The notes under the pieces: generated by a model
Databases searched by the model: none
Told to the model about the DNA's origin: nothing
The model's input: the letters and a program-made list of their open reading frames with translations, nothing else
Assembly (NCBI GenBank): GCA_903864275.1
Contig: CAIPFE010000048.1
Coordinates: 1-35,096, forward strand
Source: an uncultured Mucilaginibacter sp.
GTDB taxonomy: Bacteria > Bacteroidota > Bacteroidia > Sphingobacteriales > Sphingobacteriaceae
DNA: 35,096 bases
Direction of reading: 5' to 3'
Shown here: in pieces, positions 7,918-15,797 of the stretch
Numbering within the stretch: the first letter of the stretch is position 1
Layout of the letters: every line of letters starts with the position of its first letter
Translations under genes and position numbers: made by a program

Positions 7918-8295
7918 TTATTTTATGATTGAATAAAGTGCGCATTGCCTGGCTTCGGTAATTGCCATTACCCAGCCTTTAAGTATCAAAGTATTGCCTT
8001 GTTTAAAATCTGCTACAACCTTTTCATCAAGCTTGATTTCTATCTCGTCCGGATCTAATCTCATTTTTTTGCTTAAAAGCAGTTGAGATAACCTTTCCTT
8101 GCTATCTTCAGACGGATGCGTTTTACGATAGGCCAGTCCTGCTTCGTTTATGGTTTTAGAATCAACTATATGCGAAAAAAGCAACGGTTGTGCGACAGCC
8201 ATTTCTTTAGGCCCTTTCCTACAGCCCGAAGCCAATGGCAAGGTAAGCGCCATAGCGGTGAATGCCGATAGTTTTACAAATAGCCTGCGTTCCAT
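7918..8295 (-). CDS. Tat lipoprotein, gluconate 2-dehydrogenase subunit 3-like
   Basis: This 125-residue protein starts with a twin-arginine motif (ERRLFVK, residues 2-8), a hydrophobic stretch and a lipobox LASGC with Cys25. It should be exported folded by Tat and lipid-anchored. The remainder (DPDEIEIKLDEKVVADFKQG and GWVMAITEARQCALY) resembles the small subunit family (gluconate 2-dehydrogenase subunit 3) that partners GMC dehydrogenases; the match is weak but the neighbour is decisive. It is 9 bp from the GMC gene and 5 bp from the YdjC-like gene, so translation is probably coupled. The likely role is to export or stabilise the catalytic flavoprotein. Confidence 0.78.
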   Translation of the reverse strand: MERRLFVKLSAFTAMALTLPLASGCRKGPKEMAVAQPLLFSHIVDSKTINEAGLAYRKTHPSEDSKERLSQLLLSKKMRLDPDEIEIKLDEKVVADFKQGNTLILKGWVMAITEARQCALYSIIK

Positions 8296-8300
8296 ATGGT

Positions 8301-9233
8301 TTAATTTTTAACTACTTCCAGCTTCATACTGCTCAGCCCTCGCTCATTAATCAATTCTGTATAGTTACTAAGCTTGAACCTTTTATTTACCAGTGCTTTA
8401 AACTCCGGAGATAAAAGCATGTTCAATTCGGTTTCGCGGTGCAGGGCGGTTAGCGGCTTGCCGTCTTTAGTGTTCATCATGCCGCTGTTCATATCAAACA
8501 GGGCGTTCATTTCGGGGGTTTGCAGTCCAACATGTATTACCACCAGATTTGGCCTGTTCATACTCAGTTTATTGGTCACGTATTCAATAAACGCTTTCTT
8601 TTTGGTAACAACAGGTTCGCCCCACATTTCTTTGTAGGTTTCGCCGAAGTAAACGGTTTCGCTTAAAGTGGAGATACCTAATTTATACTTTCGTGCCAGT
8701 TTCTCGGTAAGGGCGCGCAAAGCCGGTGTGGATAAAGCTATACCCATGTGCGGGTCGATATAGGTGATCTTTAAGCCTGATGCAAGCGCTCGTTCTATCT
8801 GCGCAGTTAGCTCTTTTTCCACTTCTTCTATCTTGTAACTGCTTTTGGCAAACGCGTTGGTACTTTGAGGGAAGTAGCCAACGTTATCAACCAGGCTTGG
8901 TACCGCGCTGCGACCCGTAACCGGCCCCCAGCGATAGTTCTTCCACTCCGACGTGAGTGTTAAGTGCACGCCAATACTTACCTGAGGATTCTTTTTTAAA
9001 ATCTCTACGGCTTCCTGATACCATGGACATACAAACTGTACCGATGCGGAGAAAGGCATTTTAGTATCGGCCATTTTTTTCATAGCCATATTTACCGCGT
9101 GGTTCATGCCAATGTCATCCAGTCGCAGCATTAACTTGGGCAAACCTTCCGTAGACATTTGCGCTGAAGCAGTTTGCAATATAGAAACGCCTAACAATAA
9201 ACAGAAGTGGTGTTTTAAATTTTTCAAAAACAT
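8301..9233 (-). CDS. Exported YdjC/ChbG-family carbohydrate deacetylase
   Basis: The frame is open from 9299, but I choose the ATG at 9231-9233. It starts a clear signal peptide (MFLKNLKHH then a hydrophobic core and TASAQ) and avoids overlap with the upstream gene, which ends at 9248. The 310-residue product has the YdjC metal site: LRLDDIGMN, GVHLTLTSEW and DPHMG. Family members remove N-acetyl groups from chitobiose-like sugars; YdjC-like exported forms are common in Bacteroidota. Together with the NagX-like acetyltransferase upstream it suggests cycling of an N-acetyl group on an amino sugar, with deacetylation in the periplasm. Substrate not determined. Confidence 0.85.
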   Translation of the reverse strand: MFLKNLKHHFCLLLGVSILQTASAQMSTEGLPKLMLRLDDIGMNHAVNMAMKKMADTKMPFSASVQFVCPWYQEAVEILKKNPQVSIGVHLTLTSEWKNYRWGPVTGRSAVPSLVDNVGYFPQSTNAFAKSSYKIEEVEKELTAQIERALASGLKITYIDPHMGIALSTPALRALTEKLARKYKLGISTLSETVYFGETYKEMWGEPVVTKKKAFIEYVTNKLSMNRPNLVVIHVGLQTPEMNALFDMNSGMMNTKDGKPLTALHRETELNMLLSPEFKALVNKRFKLSNYTELINERGLSSMKLEVVKN

Positions 9234-9247
9234 ATGATCTTGAGTTA

Positions 9248-10408
9248 TTAAACTTTTAAGAAGGCCTTTTTGCGGTACAGAAAATACAGGAACACCCATT
9301 TTACCATGATAAAGCAGATAGCCATTACTACAATATTGTACGGATTGCCTACCAGCTCGCCAAGCCAGCCAAAGAAACCGTTTGTAGCATAATTCCAGTT
9401 GATAAATTTGCTGGAGATGTAGATAAGGATGGAGTTCATTCCGATCACTTTAAAAAAGAAAGCCCAGTTTCTGTAACCCAGTACATCAATAATGTAATAG
9501 AAGAGCGCCAGTAGTAATAAACTTAATCCCCCCACCTGCATAACAAAAGAGCTTGTCCATAGGTTTTTATTGATCGGGAAATCAAGGTTCCAGATCTGCG
9601 CTATCACCAGGAATACCACACCGGCAATAGCTAATAGTAACGCTTTGCGGCTTTTAGTTTGCTGACCGGTTTTTAATAATGTACCCGCCAGTATACCCAA
9701 CAATCCGGTGCTTATCGCCGGGATGGTAGAGAATAACCCTTCGGGATCATGTATCTTGAGGTAAAGTTTACCAGGAAGGATAAGCCTATCCATATAAGAG
9801 GCAAAATTGCCTGGCATGGTAAGATCGCCATGAGGAAATCCAGGCGCTGATGTGAATTTAAGCAATAGCCAGTAACCAATTATGAATATTGCGAACCAGA
9901 CTACCTGCCATTTACGATTCGCGTAAAGGTATATAAAATTGGCAAACATGTACGCGATACCAATACGACCTAATACTGAGGCAAAGCGTATCTCATCGAT
10001 CGATTTCAGTGTTTTTAAACCATTATTCACCAATAAACCGAGTAATATCAAGATAACCGCACGTTTGATAACACGTAAAACCAGCTGCGGACGGCTGGTG
10101 CCTTTATCTCGTTCGCGGCCCACAGAGTAGGGCGTTGCAACGCCGGCCAGAAACAAAAACAATGGGAATATCAAATCGTATAAATGAAACCCATTCCAAT
10201 CCGGGTGAGTGAACTGGTTTGCAATGCTCACCCAAAACGGCGAGCCGGTTGCCTTTGCCAGGGTGTGAAAGATTTCTTCGCCCCCTAAGATCCAAAACAT
10301 ATCAAATCCCCGCAGGGCATCTAATGAATAAAGCCGCTCATAAGTGAACGGCGACGTGTTGACATCATTAACAGCACCTGCAGCGCCATCGATTTTTTTC
10401 GCAGTCAT
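9248..10408 (-). CDS. nagX: NagX-like membrane acetyltransferase (heparan-alpha-glucosaminide N-acetyltransferase family)
   Basis: The product has about ten membrane segments. After a short cytoplasmic start it has RLYSLDALRGFDMFWILGGEE, the family hallmark, then LYDLIFPLFLFLAGVATPYS, FASVLGRIGIAYMF and a C-terminal GMNSILIYISSKFINW. Relatives are bacterial NagX/DUF5009 proteins and lysosomal HGSNAT, which move acetyl from acetyl-CoA across a membrane to glucosamine. The frame is open from 10447, but the ATG at 10406-10408 (MTAKKID) is more likely. It is the first gene of the operon and only 14 bp from the YdjC-like gene. A 24-bp palindrome at 10489-10512 upstream is nearly identical to one before the GH20 gene. 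Confidence 0.87.
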   Translation of the reverse strand: MTAKKIDGAAGAVNDVNTSPFTYERLYSLDALRGFDMFWILGGEEIFHTLAKATGSPFWVSIANQFTHPDWNGFHLYDLIFPLFLFLAGVATPYSVGRERDKGTSRPQLVLRVIKRAVILILLGLLVNNGLKTLKSIDEIRFASVLGRIGIAYMFANFIYLYANRKWQVVWFAIFIIGYWLLLKFTSAPGFPHGDLTMPGNFASYMDRLILPGKLYLKIHDPEGLFSTIPAISTGLLGILAGTLLKTGQQTKSRKALLLAIAGVVFLVIAQIWNLDFPINKNLWTSSFVMQVGGLSLLLLALFYYIIDVLGYRNWAFFFKVIGMNSILIYISSKFINWNYATNGFFGWLGELVGNPYNIVVMAICFIMVKWVFLYFLYRKKAFLKV

Positions 10409-10488
10409 AGTTGTTTTTAAAATAATTGAAAATACCGGTACTGGCAACTGGTTATATGGTTTATGAAATTTGAATGTGAAGATAGGGA

Positions 10489-10512
10489 ACTTTTTAAATA
10501 ATTTAAAAAAGT
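10489..10512. promoter_or_regulatory. 24-bp palindromic operator candidate before the nagX operon
   Basis: Arms ACTTTTT (10489-10495) and AAAAAGT (10506-10512) flank an AT spacer AAATAATTTA. It starts 80 bp upstream of the chosen ATG. The site at 29735-29758 differs at only 2 of 24 positions. A dimeric repressor or activator of amino-sugar genes is the simple reading; the protein is not identified. Confidence 0.65.
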
Positions 10513-10888
10513 ATTACAAATATCTGCTACAAAGATTCCTGCGATGTTAATAATCATAAACAGTTGTCCAAATCAGTTCTTAAGGACAATTCAACTGATG
10601 ACCGTTGCTATGCTGTTGAAGATAGTAGACTCATTTTTGTAAAAGAAAACGAGCACCTGTCTCGATATTAAATTTCATATGAGATCTTTTAAGCTACCTG
10701 GAATTGCATTTCTATTTTTAACAAAAGCCGATTTAGAGACACCGCGCTCAAATGGATCTGACTTTGCTTAAAACAGTTTGCATTAATAAAGCACCTTCTA
10801 ATAACAGCGAATTGTCCATTAAAGGAACTATACTTATACAGAAAATTTAAAAACTGACCAGGAAACTTATATTGTTAAAAACATTGAA
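10513..10888. other. Intergenic region, no gene recognised
   Basis: About 380 bp between the divergent ends of the nagX operon promoter and the FHS transporter 3' end. Short frames exist but none resembles a known family. A dyad TTGTCC/GGACAA occurs at about 10565-10593. It probably holds the nagX promoter and the 3' untranslated region of the polysaccharide locus. Confidence 0.5.
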
Positions 10889-12094
10889 CTAGTGGATAAA
10901 AATATACTCTTTCTTCGCACAAAACCATCCGTAGATTACTATCAAAATAAAACAAAAAGCAGGTACCAGATAAGAAATTTGCAAGCCAAGACGATCTGCA
11001 ATTATCCCTTGCAACGGGGGAAAAACAGCCCCCCCGACAATGGCTATATTCATTAATGCTGAACCTTTCTCTGTAAAATCCCCAAGTTTTTCTATGCCCA
11101 AACTGAAGATAGTAGGGAACTGAATAGAGATAAAGACACCGAGCATAACCATAAAATAGGCATTCCATGAAGTTTTGATAAATACACAAATGAGTAAGTT
11201 AACAATCATTCCTATTCCAAAAATAGCGATGAGTTTCCCAGCAGGGAAAAATCGGAATAAATAGATTCCGATAAATCCAAAAATAGTGGTTACAACATAG
11301 TAATAGCTCAAGAAACTAGCTGCTTTATCGGGACTGAAACCTTCTATAGATTTATCTTGAAGATAACTTATGAAGAATCCCGCTGTACAAGCATCCGCTC
11401 CGATGTAAAAAAACATAACGATGGCTCCCCAAAATAATTGCGGGTATTTTCTGGATTCTTTTAAAATAAAAAAAAATCCAAATCCCTTTGATACCACTGG
11501 TTTAAAATTAGGAAGTGCCGAGTATATGATAAATATCATCAATAAAAACACACCAATACCAATAACCAAATAGGGCTGATAGAATAATATGCTTTTATCT
11601 TTTGCATAAATCAAACGGGTGCTTAACACCGGTGTTAATGCATACCCAACTCTTGAAAATACCTGAACAAAATTAACGCGAGCAAAAGCACCTTGAGGTG
11701 TTCCAAGCATAGCCGCTAACGGATTGGCAGCAACATTGATCAATGTTACCCCTGCAGCTATTATAAAGAGAGCGATCAGAGCCAATAAAAAAGATGATAA
11801 AAAATACGCAGGAATAAAAGTAAAACACCCTAAAATACAAATGCAAAGCGCAGTTATTAGGCTTATTTTATATCCATTTTTTGATATGAAATAGGCAATG
11901 GGTATAGGTAAAAACAGATAGCCCAAATAAAAAGACTGTTGCACACGGGTGGCTTCTGTATAAGACAGATGAAAAGAGGTCTTTAGGGATGGCAATAGGA
12001 TATCGTTCATACAAACAATAGCCCCTACGAATAAAAACACTAAGGAAACTAGTAGTAAAGGTTTTTTTTGATGTTTCATATTTTCTAAATTCAC
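10889..12094 (-). CDS. FHS-family sugar:H+ symporter (FucP-like MFS)
   Basis: This 401-residue integral membrane protein has twelve predicted helices of the major facilitator superfamily. Signatures of the fucose-galactose-glucose symporter branch are VFLFVGAIVCMNDILLPSLK in helix 1, INVAANPLAAMLG in helix 4-5, and NIAIVGGAVFPPLQGIIADR in the second half. FHS members import L-fucose, D-galactose, glucose or related sugars with protons across the inner membrane. It is the last gene of the polysaccharide locus, 45 bp after an SDR gene, so it should bring in the monosaccharide released by the GH97 enzyme. Start could also be at Met6 (MKHQKK). Sugar specificity cannot be read from sequence alone. 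Confidence 0.85.
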   Translation of the reverse strand: MNLENMKHQKKPLLLVSLVFLFVGAIVCMNDILLPSLKTSFHLSYTEATRVQQSFYLGYLFLPIPIAYFISKNGYKISLITALCICILGCFTFIPAYFLSSFLLALIALFIIAAGVTLINVAANPLAAMLGTPQGAFARVNFVQVFSRVGYALTPVLSTRLIYAKDKSILFYQPYLVIGIGVFLLMIFIIYSALPNFKPVVSKGFGFFFILKESRKYPQLFWGAIVMFFYIGADACTAGFFISYLQDKSIEGFSPDKAASFLSYYYVVTTIFGFIGIYLFRFFPAGKLIAIFGIGMIVNLLICVFIKTSWNAYFMVMLGVFISIQFPTIFSLGIEKLGDFTEKGSALMNIAIVGGAVFPPLQGIIADRLGLQISYLVPAFCFILIVIYGWFCAKKEYIFIH

Positions 12095-12139
12095 ATGACT
12101 AGGTCTAATCTGTTTACCCTCCCCTTAAGAACCTTTTGA

Positions 12140-12895
12140 CTAATATGTAGCTCGACCTCCCGAAATATCATAAATAAAACCCGTTGAAAAACTATTTTCA
12201 TCGGAAATAACAAAACAGCAGAGTGCCGCTACTTCTTCAATTGTACCTAAACGTTTCATTGGTATTTTGGCTATCATATAAGCCAATTGTTCTGCTGATG
12301 TGTTTTCATTCATCGGCGTTTTTATTACCGCTGGAGCAAGCCCATTTATAGTGATATTTGTTTCGGCATACTCTTTAGCAACCCCTTTTACGAGGCCAAT
12401 AACTCCCGCTTTAGAAGCAGAATAGCCAACCATACCCGGGTTTCCCTCCTTGCCAGAGATGGAAGAAATAAGAAGTAGTCGGCCATTCCCACTTTTTTCC
12501 ATCTCTTGCAATACATATTTAGTTAAAAGGAAGCTACCTTTCAGATTCACTTGATAGAGCTTATCAAAGTCGGCATTGGAATATTCGGTAATTTTAGTAC
12601 TTGTTGGGCCTACAATTCCCGCAGAATTGATTAGAATATCAATCTTACCAAATTCCTTTTTAACTTGCAAAATACCATTCTGTACCTGGCCTTCATCACT
12701 TACATCTATTAAAAATCCTTTGGCTTTTATTTTCCGTTGCTTAAATTCAATTAATGTCTGATCAAGCAACGATTGATTAAAATCAAATATGACTACAATT
12801 GCGCCTTCTTGCCCTAACCTCAATGCAACGCCTTTCCCGATTCCTCCTGCCCCGCCGGCAATTATGGCTACTTTATTGCTGAATTTTTGATCCAT
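12140..12895 (-). CDS. SDR-family dehydrogenase (second of the pathway pair)
   Basis: The 251-residue classical short-chain dehydrogenase has the cofactor motif GGAGGIGKG (14-22) and Asp38 in VVIFDF after the second strand, suggesting NAD(H) preference. It also has NSAGI, catalytic Ser in LISSISG and YSASKAG (Tyr-Lys). The C-terminal ISGGRA matches FabG/glucose dehydrogenase-like enzymes. It lies 10 bp after the enolase-superfamily dehydratase in the same operon. In kinase-free sugar pathways a second SDR oxidises the 2-keto-3-deoxy sugar acid; that role here is an inference from order. Confidence 0.85.
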   Translation of the reverse strand: MDQKFSNKVAIIAGGAGGIGKGVALRLGQEGAIVVIFDFNQSLLDQTLIEFKQRKIKAKGFLIDVSDEGQVQNGILQVKKEFGKIDILINSAGIVGPTSTKITEYSNADFDKLYQVNLKGSFLLTKYVLQEMEKSGNGRLLLISSISGKEGNPGMVGYSASKAGVIGLVKGVAKEYAETNITINGLAPAVIKTPMNENTSAEQLAYMIAKIPMKRLGTIEEVAALCCFVISDENSFSTGFIYDISGGRATY

Positions 12896-12905
12896 AATAA
12901 TATAT

Positions 12906-14081
12906 TTAAATGTCTGGTGTGTAATAAATTTTCTGCCCGCTGACTTTTATCTCTAATTCAACTAAGTACTTCTTTATTGTGTTTTTATCAATCGAAATAC
13001 CAAGCCCCGGATTTTCCGGTATATGTAAATACCCATTTTTATCGGGTACTATTTTTGTTTGGGTGATATCTTTTGCAAGTTGTTTAGGTTCGATTGGATA
13101 CTCACAAAGAATATCCTTTTCTTTTCCAACAAAAGGCTGTAATGATGCGCTTAGTGCCAGGTGAGATGTGAATGTGTGATTAACATATGAAATACCAGAT
13201 TTTGCTGCCAGATCAGCTATTTGCATAGCCGCAGTAATGCCTCCAATCCTACCGGCATCAATCTGAATATAGGATAATCCTGCATGCTCGATCATCAATT
13301 TTGCCTGGGTATAATTATTACATCCTTCACCACCAGCCAATGAGATTTTCGGGGAAGAAGCAGATAGATTTTTGTATGCCCCGACTGATAGGTTTCCAAA
13401 TGGCTCTTCCAGCCAAAAAGCTCTTATTTTTTTCAATGCAACCAAACGTTTTTTGGCTGCATTGAAATGATTTTCCCAAACAGTGCCAGCATCAATCATT
13501 AAAAGACTGTCATGTCCAGCACCTTCGCGAGCAGCCTCTAAATGTGCAATATCATTTTCAATGTTACCTCTTCCAAAAACGCCCCAACCGAATTTGATAG
13601 CATTGAAACCATCCATTCTTGCACTTTTGGCTTTCTTAAATGTTTCCTCCGGATTTCCACCAAATAACTGTGAAGCATAAGGGATTTTTGGAAATGCCTT
13701 TTGATACCCCAATAGTTTGTAAACGGGCTGGCCCATTTTCTTTCCGAGAAGGTCCCATAAAGCAATATCGATCCCAGACAATGTGTGGTCCGCCTGAAGC
13801 AAATCAAACGAATTCGCATGAATGCTATTAGAAATCCTTCTGATGTCACGGACTGTATTTAAAGCCTTTCCTTCCACCGAATATTTCAAAGGCTTGCATG
13901 CGCTGTGAGACATTGGGCAAACATAACTAGCGATGCTTGTAAGTGGCGATGCCTCGCATTCACCCCAGCCTTCTAAACCGCCAGCCCTTATCCTTACCAA
14001 CAAAGCATCCTGGCTACCATCACCAATATCTAAAACCGATGGCATTGAAAGATAAAAGAAATCTACAGACTCTATTTTCAT
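12906..14081 (-). CDS. Enolase-superfamily sugar-acid dehydratase (mandelate racemase type)
   Basis: The 391-residue protein has the N-terminal capping domain (to about 120) and a modified TIM barrel. Metal ligands appear as Asp197 (MIDAGTVWE), Glu226 (WLEEPFGN) and Glu252 (AGGEGCN). An acid/base dyad is suggested by Asp275 (QIDAG) and His302 (NHTFTSH). The second-strand lysine motif reads AIKFGWG (Lys163-Phe-Gly165), so the usual second lysine of the KxK pair is missing; substrate and stereochemistry may differ from fuconate dehydratase. Family members remove water from aldonic acids to give 2-keto-3-deoxy acids. It is 1 bp from one SDR gene and 10 bp from the other, fitting an oxidative sugar pathway. 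Substrate (galactonate, fuconate, arabinonate or other) is not determined. Confidence 0.85.
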   Translation of the reverse strand: MKIESVDFFYLSMPSVLDIGDGSQDALLVRIRAGGLEGWGECEASPLTSIASYVCPMSHSACKPLKYSVEGKALNTVRDIRRISNSIHANSFDLLQADHTLSGIDIALWDLLGKKMGQPVYKLLGYQKAFPKIPYASQLFGGNPEETFKKAKSARMDGFNAIKFGWGVFGRGNIENDIAHLEAAREGAGHDSLLMIDAGTVWENHFNAAKKRLVALKKIRAFWLEEPFGNLSVGAYKNLSASSPKISLAGGEGCNNYTQAKLMIEHAGLSYIQIDAGRIGGITAAMQIADLAAKSGISYVNHTFTSHLALSASLQPFVGKEKDILCEYPIEPKQLAKDITQTKIVPDKNGYLHIPENPGLGISIDKNTIKKYLVELEIKVSGQKIYYTPDI

Positions 14082-14082
14082 A

Positions 14083-14835
14083 TTAAAAAGTAATGGTTAA
14101 CCCGCCATCAACAACCAATACCTGACCCGTTATATATGAAGCATCTTTACCTGCTAAAAAAAAAGCTACACCAGCAACTTCCGAGGGTTCAGCTGCACGT
14201 CTCATTGGCAAATGCTGATTATTGACATAATTATTAATGAACCATTCACTTTCAAGTTCATTTTGCCCATCCACTATTGACATGGCTGTGTTCACGAAAC
14301 CTGGAGCAATTGCATTCACTTGTATTTTTTTATCAGCCAGCTCCAAAGCCATAGCTCGGCAATATTGATTTATGGCTGCTTTTGCAACTGAATAACTACT
14401 AGCATGCATTTCAGCTCTTTCGCTATGGATGGAACTTATATGAACGATCCGCCCCCCATTGACCATCAGTTTCGCGGCGAGGGTTGTCATGAGATGGCAT
14501 CCGGAAAGCATGGAGTCTAAAATTTTTCGCCACCTTGTCAAATCCATTTCTAAAGGATAAGTTTTTTCAAACATTCCGGCGCAATTGATCAAAGTATCCA
14601 ATGACCCCCAATTTTCCTTAATCAGTTTTTCTCCGCTCAAAACAGTTGTTTCTTCTGCATAACTGCCAGACAGTATAAGATGGTTACCCTTTGCTAAATC
14701 CTTAGCCAACAAGTTTATTTTGTCATCCTGAATGTCATTCAAACAAACATCAAATCCTTCCTCTGCGAATCTCATAGCAGCTGCTTTGCCTATACCTGAT
14801 GCTGCACCTGTAATCAACACTGTCTTTCTCTTCAT
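14083..14835 (-). CDS. SDR-family sugar dehydrogenase (first of the pathway pair)
   Basis: This 250-residue protein has TGAASGIG (9-16), an acidic residue after the second strand (CLNDIQ) favouring NAD(H), NCAGMF, HISSIHS and YSVAKAA with catalytic Tyr and Lys. It ends VVDGGLTITF like sugar and polyol dehydrogenases. It sits between the aldose-epimerase-like gene (2 bp) and the dehydratase (1 bp), so all three are likely co-translated. The suggested step is oxidation of the free aldose to its lactone; this is inferred from operon order, as in galactose or L-fucose dehydrogenases. Confidence 0.85.
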   Translation of the reverse strand: MKRKTVLITGAASGIGKAAAMRFAEEGFDVCLNDIQDDKINLLAKDLAKGNHLILSGSYAEETTVLSGEKLIKENWGSLDTLINCAGMFEKTYPLEMDLTRWRKILDSMLSGCHLMTTLAAKLMVNGGRIVHISSIHSERAEMHASSYSVAKAAINQYCRAMALELADKKIQVNAIAPGFVNTAMSIVDGQNELESEWFINNYVNNQHLPMRRAAEPSEVAGVAFFLAGKDASYITGQVLVVDGGLTITF

Positions 14836-14837
14836 AG

Positions 14838-15749
14838 TTACTTATTTGATACTTTACCAGCGTAAATTTTTACTGTCGTTTTTAATTCCTGATCAGGCAT
14901 TAACGTCGTGCACTGATTTAAATAAGCAGCTTCTTTTAGACTCATTGGCATACTACTACATGGCTCTAGTATCGCGGTATAATGATCCAGAAAGCCACCA
15001 TAAGAAGCAAAATACCACTGATATGGAAATACGGCTTCGTCATAGTATATACTGAAAAGACTTTTATGCTTACCTGACAAACCCATTTCAGCTTTTTGAT
15101 TCTCATATAAATAAAAAAAATCAACACTGTTATTTTTTTCAGGCACGATAGAAGCATTGGTATTTGCTATAATTGGCCAATTGAACTCATTTAGATTAGC
15201 AAATCTGGAATAATCTAGATCTACTACTCTAGCTTTCCTTGCGCTAGTCAACAGCTGGTCCCCAGCTTCAATTGCTAAAGCCGCATGTAGCTTCCATAGA
15301 AAATTACTTTTTAACCGGGACTCGTTTTTAATACTGTAGTCTAAATAAATTACCGGTGAGTTTGCATCTATCCGTACAGTTTTTTTATAGCTAAGTCTAC
15401 TCTTTTTCAATTCTCCAAAAACAGATATAATTTCGTTGTCAATTTGATAATCTAATTCGGTAGTCCAAAGCTCCCCGTGATCTGGGTAGTCAATCCCATT
15501 GATATTTTCAGGAATATCATTGGGCAAAAGTTCATCCAAGCCCCCAAAGAAGTTACTGTCGTAATCCGCACCGGTAGTTTGTTTTTGCAAAGGCATATTT
15601 TTATTTGTCCACAAAAACTCCTTGTTTAATACTTTATTGAAAATACTTGTAATTTTCCCTCCAAGTGCGGGCGCGATCTTATAACATAAAAAATCATTTT
15701 CACACGATATAATATTTATGTCATTTATTTGATAGTATGAAAACTTCAT
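14838..15749 (-). CDS. Aldose 1-epimerase-like (galactose mutarotase fold) protein
   Basis: The 303-residue protein starts like mutarotase-fold proteins (FLCYKIAPALGGKITSIFN) and contains the DHGELWTTE motif, WKLHAALAI and ILEPCSSMPMSL. These fit the DUF4432/aldose 1-epimerase-like superfamily of beta-sandwich sugar-binding enzymes. No signal peptide is seen, so it should act in the cytoplasm. Members convert alpha and beta anomers of hexoses or related sugars. It is 2 bp upstream of an SDR that would need one anomer as substrate, which explains the coupling. It could also be a lactonase-like or uncharacterised sugar binder. Confidence 0.75.
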   Translation of the reverse strand: MKFSYYQINDINIISCENDFLCYKIAPALGGKITSIFNKVLNKEFLWTNKNMPLQKQTTGADYDSNFFGGLDELLPNDIPENINGIDYPDHGELWTTELDYQIDNEIISVFGELKKSRLSYKKTVRIDANSPVIYLDYSIKNESRLKSNFLWKLHAALAIEAGDQLLTSARKARVVDLDYSRFANLNEFNWPIIANTNASIVPEKNNSVDFFYLYENQKAEMGLSGKHKSLFSIYYDEAVFPYQWYFASYGGFLDHYTAILEPCSSMPMSLKEAAYLNQCTTLMPDQELKTTVKIYAGKVSNK

Positions 15750-15797
15750 AAAATGCAGTTAAGGATCAATCTTTTATTTAACTATCAAAAGATAATA

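Noticed and set aside
9234..9299. Upstream start for the YdjC-like gene
   Set aside because: It would overlap the nagX gene by 52 bp and put 22 residues before a clear signal peptide.
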